DNA of 64,000 nt from Brachypodium distachyon. Its lineage: Eukaryota > Streptophyta > Magnoliopsida > Poales > Poaceae. The notes under the pieces are model-generated. The model did not search any database. It had not been told where the DNA came from and saw nothing but the letters and a program-made list of their open reading frames with translations. The stretch spans positions 9,631,501 through 9,695,500 of the forward strand of contig NC_016131.3 in assembly GCF_000005505.3 (NCBI RefSeq). The letters are read 5' to 3'. Position numbers and translations under genes: made by a program. Shown piece by piece: positions 46,474 through 56,726 of the stretch; the stretch's first letter is position 1; the number at the start of each line of letters is the position of its first letter.

Positions 46474-46556
46474 CGGCCGCCTTGATGGGCTCGAGGAGTT
46501 TTCTAAGTTTCTGGGCCAGCCCACTATTGGCGGAGATCTGGACCTGACTCTGGAGA

Positions 46557-46565
46557 AGATATTTT
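46557..46565 (-). promoter_or_regulatory. Evening element 2 upstream of GRP
   Basis: Second perfect AAAATATCT, same orientation, 92 bp beyond the first. Confidence 0.7.
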
Positions 46566-46600
46566 TGGCCGGGGAGCATCTAGAGGCATCTCGGGGGGGT

Positions 46601-46609
46601 TTAGGGTTT
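46601..46609 (-). promoter_or_regulatory. Telo-box upstream of GRP
   Basis: AAACCCTAA on the minus strand, a motif common in promoters of translation and growth-related plant genes. Short, so moderate support. Confidence 0.4.
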
Positions 46610-46709
46610 CGCTCCATTACTCTTCCTCACGCCCGCCGCCACCCCACCTGCTGCCTTCCGTGACGCGCTGGCTTCTGTATTGGGATGGACGAGTGCATGA
46701 GCAAGTCAG

Positions 46710-46718
46710 AGATATTTT
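46710..46718 (-). promoter_or_regulatory. Evening element 3 upstream of GRP
   Basis: Third perfect AAAATATCT, same orientation, about 325 bp upstream of the TATA box. Confidence 0.6.
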
Positions 46719-47528
46719 CAGATTTCTTCTCGTTTTTAGTAAACGAGTTCCCTAATCCTTTACATAGAGAAAAGTCTACCGTTCTTAAAAGCTAAAGAAC
46801 AGACGCTCTTTGTACGTGACACCAGATCAAAATTTCCACCGCGTAGAAGTTTGTCCCGATCCTTCGTGGCGTGAGAAGAACAACATTTGTGTGCTAGCAC
46901 GTTCATCAAGATGACTCTCTAACTACACCTGATTTGGCTCAATCTTTTAAAGCAATGAGAGAAATTGTGTTGTTTAATATTGGTCGAATTATCACCCGAG
47001 TGACGGCACAATTGATTAAAGATCTACGACTTAACAAAAACTCTACCTTGGAGTTGACAGATGATGGAAATCACAACGAGCCATGGAGAGACGGAACGGT
47101 GAGAACTCATGATAACATGTAGAATTTTTCCGTGCAATCGAAATCATCAATAAGATGCAAAATGAGTCAACACCATCTTTGAAGCAGATAACATTTTCCT
47201 TTCTACTCTCCCATGAAGTATTTTCGTCTCCCGTGAGGACATGACTATGGCCATGCTCTACATCTTTGTTTTTGTTTCTGAATACTTAGCCACCAAGACT
47301 TCTCATATTATTGGCAATTCCAATAAATCTGACAAGAACTTCCAAAATTCAAACATTCAACAAAATATATACTAGTGGTGAACTTCCAATGATATGTCGA
47401 TGAACTACAACTTTGACCAAAAAATTCAAGTTTTCAACCAAGAAAACCCACCAACTTTCATAAAAATAAGTAGCCCTTTCAAATCCAATCAGAAAACACT
47501 TTCCTCCTTTCCAATTTACAAAGAAGTA

Positions 47529-47610
47529 CTCCCTCCGTTCCTAAATACTTGTCGATGTTTTAGTACAAGTTTGCACTAAAACAGCGACAAGTATTTAGGA
47601 ACGGAGGGAG
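47529..47610. mobile_element. Stowaway MITE, near-perfect hairpin
   Basis: 82 bp between TA: CTCCCTCCGTTCCTAAATAC and its complement at the right end pair almost throughout, with GTTTTAGT(ACAAGTTTGC)ACTAAAAC at the top. No coding. Confidence 0.92.
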
Positions 47611-48471
47611 TATGATTTTGCTGGACATGGGCTTCCAGCATTCAACCATTGAAGCCCAAGTATCAGTAATAAAAAGAGAATTTTCGATTGTAGCAAACAA
47701 TCAAACATCGACTGTCCAGATTTAGAAACCGCACCTCAAACAATGGTCCACACAAGAACAAGGACGTATGACAATATTTGATGGTGCGAGAACGACAAAG
47801 GAAGGAAGGACGGCCTTCCCCATTGTGTCAACGATCGGTAAAATCATCGCTCTTACGGGCGTATGCGTGATCTTAGTGAGGGTACGTCATTGGCTTAGAA
47901 AACATATAATCATGTTTTAAGACACGGATGATGAGTTGAAGACACGGAGCTGATCATGGTCCATCGGATACCTAATATGATACATTTATTGAAAATGCAC
48001 CACCCTATTAGTTTTTTTTTCTCTTTCAGCATGAGTATAACTTTAAATTTTTGTTTCCACAAGATAAAACCAAACAAACACCCAAACAGCATGCATTTTT
48101 TTTTGGTGTTCTGAAACAAAACACTTGCGAATAAATTGAAGGGCTGCATACAAACTCCAAAAAGGAGGTGGGAACATAATGACAACATATGATTGTTGTA
48201 AATAAAATTGGAAAAAAGATACTGCGCAATAATAGTTTATGGCGATAAGGTTTGAAAAAGGGAATATATTGACAAAATAACAAAGTAATTCCTGCTGATG
48301 GAGATATTTATTATTCTAGATAAAGTTGTTCTCATCATAAAGAATGGAACGACATTTTCTAGTACTCAGATTAATGTCATTTTAAGCTCAAAAAAAGATT
48401 AATGTCATTTTGCTACCATCAAGACGGGAACAACAATTTCCAGCCAAAAAAAGTGGAAAAAGAAAAAGGTA

Positions 48472-48584
48472 CTCCCTCCGATCCTAAATTCTTGTCTCAA
48501 ATTTGTCTAAATATGAACGTATCTACTCTTCAAAGGTGCCTAGATACATGTAATATTTCGACAACAATTTAGCATCGGAGGGAG
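48472..48584. mobile_element. Stowaway MITE
   Basis: 113 bp between TA: CTCCCTCCGATCCTAAATTC ... TTTAGCATCGGAGGGAG. Contains GATACATGTAATATTTCGAC as in related copies. Confidence 0.9.
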
Positions 48585-49867
48585 TACCACCAAGACTTAA
48601 AACGTGGGTTACATGACTCATTCAGAGAACATTGTTCTAACAACTAGACCATGGGACCGCTCTAGCCCTTTGACAAAGGAGAGTTGGGGAACATTTTGTA
48701 AGCAAGGCAGCAAGACTTACGTTGCTTTCGGGAGAGGATATTCGCGCTCCTTTAACATGAACTGTACTGATCTACTAGCATCACTACATGGATATCCAAC
48801 GGAACTCTCTTCGGCCGTGTGTGGGATGCCCAAGAAGACGATCACAGGAGACCCACGGAGCGAGGTAGCAGTCGCAAGTCGCAACTCCTGAGTCTTAACA
48901 TCGACTATCAGTAATTAGTCAAATTGTCCATAACTTTAGTAGTTGTTTTTCACATGATTCCAGGACACACGGAGCAAGTATCTTAAGATACAAACCAAAT
49001 GTATTTTTTGAATTCCTGCAAAACATAAGATGGAAACTTTTATTGTTTGTTAAACTTCATATCTAAATGTATTTTATTGTGGGGGGAATTCTAAATGTAT
49101 TTTGGGATAGAATAAAAAAGCTGGGGTGCTGGAGTGTATTTTATATGAGAGCAGCACTACATGAATCAAACGCACCGTTCACAACCCAGACATGTGCGTC
49201 TGTGTCAAGTTATCGATCGTTCCAATGAATCGCAGACATGTTTAAAAAAAATATGCAGACATGTAAGTTTTTCCAGCTAGGACCGGCAAGTAGTAGTTGA
49301 GCCGACCCCGGCCTAAATCAATTAAAATAAGTCTATCTATTTTGAATTATATGGTCACAGCATTAACGTCATTGCAGCGAGCCTAGTTAGTAAGGGCATG
49401 GCCTTTGACGATTATGCTTGTGGCGTGGGAGGTGTGGACGGAGAGAAATGTGTATGTGTTTCGCAGCATGTCAACCTGGCCGGATGTCGACTATCATACG
49501 GAGTGAGTAGCAAAAATTAAGCAGGATGTATGCCTTTGGGCATCAGCGGGTGCTCAGCACTTAGAAGTGATCCAAGGAGTTAACTTTGTGCCATCCTTTT
49601 TAATTAATGAATTGAGACAAAAAAAAATTGCCTATTTTTCAACAAAAGTAGCGAGCACTTTTCTTACGAGCCCTGTGCAGCCGCGCGCCTGCATCCAAGG
49701 TTCTCTTGGTTTCTCCACAAGAGAACCTTTTTTCACGAGAATTTTAAGTTAAAAACAAAACAGAAAGGATGTCATAATCTGTCTCACCGGTCAAAACACT
49801 GGTAGGATCAGAGGGCGGTAGTTTAAAATCAAGATATTGATGTTTTATCTCACAACACAAGCATCAA

Positions 49868-49940
49868 GCGCCTGTAGCTCAGTGGATAGAGCGTCCGTTT
49901 CCTAAGCGGAAGGCCGTAGGTTCGACCCCTACCTGGCGCG
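49868..49940 (+). tRNA. tRNA-Arg (anticodon CCT)
   Basis: 73 nt forming a full cloverleaf: acceptor GCGCCTG with CTGGCGC (T6-T67 mismatch), D arm containing AGCTCAGTGGATAGAGC, anticodon stem TCCGT/GCGGA with loop TTCCTAA (CCT at positions 34-36), and T arm CGTAGGTTCGACCCCTACC. No intron. The A box (TAGCTCAGTGG) and B box (GGTTCGACCCC) are intact, and a T5 run five bases downstream (49945-49949) can end Pol III transcription. Discriminator base is G. Confidence 0.95.
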
Positions 49941-51572
49941 TTCGTTTTTCCGCTCACGTGACTTTTTTCTCCACAGAGCAGGCAAACCATCATGTAGAAT
50001 TGAAACTGTAGCCGCAGGAATCCAATTTCTTTACCGTGGTCGAGCTGCAAGGCTGACTAGGTCTAGGCCAACATCGATCATGTAAAACTGTAACCGCAAA
50101 TAAAATATCAGTATGCTCATCATGTAAGGCAATACTAAAACTCAAGGACTGCGAAATCTACAATAGCTTTGAAGCATAAGAATGGATGCTGCACAAATGT
50201 TCATGGATGCCACCGGCCACTACGTCTACGTGGAAAAGCTTTGGGAACTGAAACCTACTCCTCCGATCCTAAATTATTGTCGAATTATTACATGTATCTA
50301 GATGTTTTTTTAAGAATAGACACATCTATATTTAGATAAATTTGAGTAAAGAATTTAGGATCAGAGGAATAGTAAACTTAAGGGTGGGCACAATGTAAGA
50401 GAGTAAGGAATAAGTGGAAATAAAGTTTGAATGCCATTCCGACAGTGACAATATTCTTGGCAATGAAATTATGGTTGAAGATCGTCATCATATAGATACG
50501 CCGCCATGCTCGGATCTCATCTGTTAAAAGAGATTGCTGTTTTGGGTGTATCATCAAGTTCATATGGTTTCCATTGCGGTTCTTGGAACATGAGATCTAA
50601 AACTCGAACAAAAACGTTATTTAAAGTATTACACACAACTGGAACTTCAGAAAGATCGATAGGCAACAGATGCAAGGAAAGAAGATCGTTCGGCCCCTGG
50701 CTGCCAGTTAAACGACAAGAACATAAGTACATGTGTTTTGGTGTGTTCGCAATAATGTAGTAGTACAATGATCTAATCAAGCTATGCAGGTAGAGATAAG
50801 TCTGCATCTAAATACTACACAGAATTCGTCGCAAGGCAGTTCAAGTACAGCCGACTCCATAGTAAACTTGTCCAGGGATATGCCATGTATGGAGTATATA
50901 ACATGCAAAACACTTAGCAAGATCCACAAAGAAATATGGGATTTTCTCTTCTGAAGAAAGCTAAATTGATTAGAGTTGATACAACTAAACATCGAAAGTC
51001 TATGTATGCATAATAGAGTTTTTGAGGCAGCTTGGGTAGCGCTGACATTTATTAAGCTACACATGAATTTCAGAATTTTCATGACACAAGTTTGCCAAAA
51101 CAAACATACAGAAGAAGAAAAAAATGTGAACCATACTGTGTCATTCACCTTGAGTGCAGGAAACAACTCGAGTAAGAGTAGCTACAGTGGATATGAAGCT
51201 TACAAATTCCATCAGAATAACAAACAACCGTTGCTTCTTTAGTTACAAAAGTGTGACGCCCCAAGGTAGTTGGGGTACACTGAGATGCCGTTTCAGGCTG
51301 CAAGCACCAATGAAACGAAAATGAAGAAAAACACAAACTGTGGTACAAAACACAGCCACTATACCCAAAAGCATTGTAAATTATCTGCTCACATAATGCT
51401 GGAGCACAAAAAATGACACTGTTACTTCCAGCACTTTAGTAAGAGACTAAAGAATTTGGACATATAATGGGCACAGAGGCGTATGAACTTTTGGATTTGT
51501 GCTAAGCAAGCCAAGAATGTGGATTCTATCTAGTCAAGAATAACCACAAAATCTGGGAATCTACCGGTAACC
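49941..51572. other. Intergenic / likely 3' flank of the small membrane protein gene
   Basis: Includes a Stowaway at 50258-50372. No other gene was recognised. 51100-51570 may be the 3' UTR of the gene that stops at 51573. Confidence 0.4.
50258..50372. mobile_element. Stowaway MITE
   Basis: CTCCTCCGATCCTAAATTAT at the left and AGAATTTAGGATCAGAGGAA at the right are inverted repeats next to TA. About 115 bp. Confidence 0.75.
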
Positions 51573-52974
51573 TTACATAGAGAGAGGCAACAATAATCTT
51601 CTCTCTCTTTTCTTAGCCAGCTTTCTCTGCCTCAAAATATACAGTCCGGCAGGAAGAAGAATACCAACGGAGATAATAACAGCGGATAACCAGAAGTGCC
51701 TGAAGTATAGCATCATGTACGAGGATACTATTAGGAAACAACACAACAAGCCCCATGAGATAGCTCCAATAATGTCGCGCCTGCAGATAGAAAGCAGACC
51801 AATGTTTAGATCATATATAGAAGATGCAAGCCTATCTGATAGAGGACTGACTAACAGGGAGATGCAATCCTTTCAGATCAATACAGGAAAATACATCACA
51901 CCACAAAGTTGCATCATATATATTAAGAGAATTACCAATATACCATCTTTTAAATTGACACATAAACTCATCATACAAAGCTAAAGCGGCCTGCTAGCAT
52001 GGTTTGACACTTCCTTTCCAGAAAAATCAAGCAAGTAATTTGCTATAAACTCACCAAAGAGACAAGAAATTTGGAATGGTGCACCTGAGGTAACGAACAG
52101 AGGTAAATAGTATGTCAAAGTATATGGGAGGGTTTTGCACTTCGGTTTGCGGAATCACTACAGAATAGGTTGGTCCATCATGAGATACACCATCAAATTT
52201 GGTTGAATGACACCATACTTCAACTGGACTTGGCTTATGTTTGAATGACACAATCCTTCATTTTCCTAGGTGTTACGGAATTAAACTATTCTTAGGCACT
52301 GGATTATTTCCAACATATGAGGTGGAACCATGGTGATGGACTAACCTATTCCATTCCTTACACCAATCAAGAAGACGAGGATTGGATGGTTCGTTCACAA
52401 TCTGTTTCCTCAAATCAAACCACCTTTAATTGGTTGCACTAAAAATTAGTAAAACGAAACCTTAGAAATTGGAGCACATGCAGGTAAGTTTTGAGATGGT
52501 GAAAGCAGCACACAAATCCAGGTCCTAACAACTGTCGTGCGATACTTTGCAAAGGGCATCAAAAGATCTTGACAAGGATCACTACAGAGTAGACATTGTT
52601 CCAACAACTAATGTATGCCTTTTGCTGGATCTAAAATTACAAGATATCAATGTATGGGCGCATTAACACATGCAGCCATGCCGTCAGATTTCATAGTAGT
52701 TGACTAGCCGCTAAGAAAATCGTTCCACAAAATTACAAGGGCAGAGTAAATCGCATTACAACTTAATCAACTAGAACTCCGAGCCGAACGACCAAAGCAC
52801 TGTTACCGCACCCTGCTAATCCGAGATCTGAGCATACAACTATAGTCAATTGTCGTAACCTAGGCGGGATTTTTTGGTGAGATTCTTAGAATGGAGTAGG
52901 TGAGAGCTTTACTTGTGCTGTGATCGGATCTGGTAATCGCGCAGCTGCTCCACCAGCTTTGACCGGGTTATCAT
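51573..52974 (-). CDS. Small two-span membrane protein (89 aa, two exons)
   Basis: Exons on the minus strand: 52974-52913 (20 codons plus 2 nt) and 51780-51573. The donor is CACAA|GTAAAG and the acceptor CTATCTGCAG|GCGCGAC. The protein starts MITRSKLVEQLRDYQIRSQH, then two hydrophobic segments: about residues 25-45 (IIGAISWGLLCCFLIVSSYM) and 52-70 (LSAVIISVGILLPAGLYIL). It ends in a basic tail, KLAKKRERRLLLPLSM. I recall uncharacterised plant proteins with this same start and end, of similar or slightly greater length. Function unknown; a Ser/Arg-rich tail facing the cytosol is likely. The frame upstream of the first ATG stays open for about 35 codons but has no other ATG. Intron is 1132 bp. 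Confidence 0.75.
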
Positions 52975-53059
52975 CGCAGATACCCCAGCCGCCGCCGTCG
53001 ATGCCGCCGACGGCTTCGCCACCACCACCACCTGCCTCTCCTCCGGGCTCCAGTAGCTC

Positions 53060-56000
53060 AGGTGCCTCTGCTTCTTCTAGATCCTTCTGGATCTCCGAGC
53101 TGGGGAATTTGGAGCGTCAGGGTTTGGTTCGATTTGGGTTTGGGGGCACTCGCGGGGGCGGGGAAAAGTCGTTCAGGGAACAGAGGAGGCCACGAGGGGA
53201 AGAAGTTCTTCTCGACCTCGGGCACTGACCCACCGGTCACAGCCTCACAGGTCGTTTAGCCCAGATATTTTATGAAATTTGTTTCTGGCATCGTATTTTC
53301 AGAAATTTAACCATTTGTCACTCTCAATCTCATGGTTTTTAAACCTCTTGTTTTTCGTCGGCTCAACGGTAGTTTTCACTAGTCGTAATTGGTTTTTTTT
53401 TTAACAGCACGAGCTTATTACATTACAGTGTTCAGATTTGACGAACCAACAACGATAAAAGAGGCAAGCAAAACCAGTGACGATGAAAGATCAGCAAGAC
53501 GAAATCAACGACAACGGGCGACGGTGGCAAAGCCAAATGAAGAGATTTTGCTGAAAACGTTAGGGTCACAAAACGCAGCAACTGTCAACATGGGTATGGA
53601 AAATAACGACATGCCAAACGAGAAAACCCTACGTAGAGTGGTTAGAGTTACAGTTTGGGTTTAGAGTCAGAAATGTTCAACCGAAACCTCTCGTTGTATA
53701 TAGATTAATGCTTGATCGGTTATTGAGGTTGTAAAACGGAGCAATTATCGTCCCGTAATGTCAAAGGTGGATCAGGGACTTCTTTGGATCTTAGGAATTA
53801 GAAATTGGTCCCCATTCCAAGACCCAACCAGCAAAGAACCTCTTCAAGTACTAGCATTAATCAACTTGTCACATTGGACCGGTTGACTTACCATATGAAG
53901 CTCGGGCCGATGTGAAATAGTTAAAAGTAAATAGTATGTGTTTAGATCGATCTAGATATGCATCTTCCATGACCACTTGGCCCAGTTAACAGAGAGACAT
54001 ACGGTGCATTTTGATATTCATGTTAAATATTTACTCTCTCCAATCCATATTATTTGTCGCGGCTTTGTCTAGATACACATGTATACCTACACGATGAAAT
54101 GCGTTTATCTAGACAAAACTGCAACAATTAGTATGGATGGGAGGCAACAAAAAAATTATTCGAATAAATCTTGGTGTTTGCTGGCCCAACACAAAAATTG
54201 CTCAGATGATAAATGGTGTTTAACGCACTGTCACATTAGATTGCTAATTCTGCTCTCCTATTTATATCCTTGGTTTTCATTTCGTTTTCTCCACAGTCGA
54301 TTTTTATACACGGGCCTTTTTCTTCCTTCCATACACATGTGTTTTCCTTTCTTCCGCGCGCCGGTTGGTGATACACAAGAACTGTGCAGAAACTTTTGCA
54401 CGATGTTCAGCTTCTGCACATGCGGGCTTGCGGCATGCCGTATGGGGACGGTCACTTTATAAAGTTGGTGCACGCAGACGGGAATAAGATTATCAGCAAT
54501 GTGACAATGTCTTATGTCAAGCCAATGATATTTCGAGATCGAGCGAGGGAAACACGTAGAAATGATAAGCATACTAAGTAAATAACCAGATGCCTTGAAA
54601 TAACATGCGCATTGCTCAGACCACTGGCCCGAAGCTAAGTTTAAGCTATCGCGAAGAACCTGATTCCAAGTGGTAGATAGATGCCAAAAGTGTTCTGCGC
54701 TCTTTAGGCCAAAGCATTATTTTAAGATTCCTCAAGGTAGAAGTGCTCGGCAGCATTTTAGCGCAGATGATAGTACGCCAGAAGCAGGGGCGTGCGTCCC
54801 CGAAGCGTATCTATTTTCAGCTATGAAAATATATAGGGAGAAATAGGACGGAGAAAAATATACTTTTCACGTCTATCTTGTTTTTCAGCTATTGAATCGT
54901 ACACCAATTATCTCTTACGTCCATGCGAAACTTTATTAGTGTGGTCACCTTTGATTTGTACACCAAATATACTAGTACAAATTCTGTACTAAATGAGTGA
55001 CACTTTTTATGTATTGAAGTGAGTATCTTAAAATTAATGCTTTGATTAATATTGCCATATTTCTTGTGAATAGATCATCTTTTAACGATGCTATGTAAGA
55101 TAATTGCTGATGTGAAGAAAAGGGAGAATGAAGAAAGGCATGAGTGTTATCTTAACTAAGAGACAATCTTTTCACAAGATAAGGTAAATATAAGACAATT
55201 TTCCATTGTACTAGAATACTACTAGATGTCACCCCCTCTTATTATTTATTTAATTATTTTTATTCATTTAATCATTAATTTTAAGATATGATACTAAAAG
55301 ATAACCTATTGTACAACATATTTTGTTGTCTTTTTTCTAAATGATGTGCAACATATAGAAAATGCAGTTTTATCAGCCATTGTACTTTGTCTTAGTTTTT
55401 TTTTTGCCAATAAATGGTCTTAGTTAAGAGAAGCCTCTTGCATTTCTTTATTCTCTATTTTTCACACCAACAATTATCTTACGAGGTACCGTTAAGAAAA
55501 TGCTGGTGTTACCACATTGTACGCATCCTAACATTTTAGTTGGAGAACATCATGTACACATAGGCAAGATGATTTCAGGCATTTGGTCTTAAACTCCCTA
55601 GGCCGAAGGACGGCCCTGAATTAAAATCTCCAGGCGCTGCGTGTATCAATAGAGCAGGGAGGATCTTTCATTCTCGAAAAATAAAATAAAATCTTCAGAT
55701 GCAGCAGGAACTGACTTGCATTCAGAAGCTAGATTGGTCGCAGCTCACGCTAAATTTGCCAGTGGACGACGAAACAGAATACGGTTGGTAGTGTGAACGT
55801 TGCCGCACGACTTGCACAGCTCACCACCGGATCGACGTCTTCTCTTCAGCTGGATCACCTGCTTGCATTTTGACAAACTTCCACCTTCAAAGGTACTCCA
55901 ACGTAGCTTTCCAAATTTGTATCAATCCGCAGCTAACCACTCCAGTTCCAAACATAAAACCCTGTGAACTCAGATGGAGATAATCTGGGAAGTTGAAGTA

Positions 56001-56726
56001 GGAGTAGTATTGGACCGTGGTTAGACAGTTAGTGCACAAATTATTGCACGAAATAGTGCAGAAGCGTGTCATAGCCCTGCTCCCCTCTCTGGCCACCGAT
56101 CTACCAGACGACACAGGGAAAACGTCACTGCCAAATCTACCAAATCGTCAAAAGTAAATAAAACCAAATGTGGGAAGCACTGTCGCCGTCCAGCTCTCGT
56201 CACACCACCTCGCACAGCTAGCTGCCTGCACTTAACGGCTCTCTCTCTCTCAGACACCCCCGTCGTCGTCTGCGACCCTTGTCGGAGCACGCGCGGACGC
56301 CGAACCCCTTGTCGACGCGCCTAGCTTCCGCCCAACGCAATCCGCACGGCACGTGGCCACAGCTCACCGGACGTCCTTCCCTTTCCAGAATCCAAATAAT
56401 CCCAAGTCCCCTTCCACACCCAATACCTTGCCTGGAATCCGCGGCCTCGTGGGCGCACGCAACGGCAACGGCAACGGCGGGCGCCTACCACCGCCGTAGC
56501 CCGTAGCGATGCCGATGCGCGCGGTGGGTACGCGTAGGCATATGATTCTTGGGTGATTTTGGTCGGCTTCCGTTCCTCCGTTTCCGTGCCCGTCCGCATT
56601 TTAACGGCTCCACTCACACTCACTCTCACGCTTGCCTCCGCCTGCTGCTGCTCACTCGCCCCCCCTTCCCACCTCTCCCTTTCTGCTTTCTGGTCTCTGA
56701 CATAATCCAAATCCGAGCGCGAATCC
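53060..56726. other. Intergenic; leader of the membrane protein gene, then no gene seen
   Basis: 53000-53230 is GC-rich leader sequence of the minus-strand gene. Beyond this the DNA is AT-rich with one Stowaway (54034). 56200-56720 is the pyrimidine-rich upstream region of the GH17 gene; no clear TATA box was found. Confidence 0.4.
54034..54144. mobile_element. Stowaway MITE, diverged
   Basis: CTCTCTCCAATCCATATTATTT at the left and AATTAGTATGGATGGGAGG at the right, next to TA on the left. Diverged but clear. Confidence 0.65.

Larger units (their letters stand above)
46719..49867. other. Intergenic with Stowaway MITEs; no gene supported
   Basis: Apart from the two MITEs listed separately, no gene was recognised. 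A plus-strand frame at 48604-48891 has no family resemblance. Confidence 0.4.

Noticed and set aside
48604..48891. 95-aa plus-strand frame as a gene
   Set aside because: No recognisable family, splice partner or promoter context.
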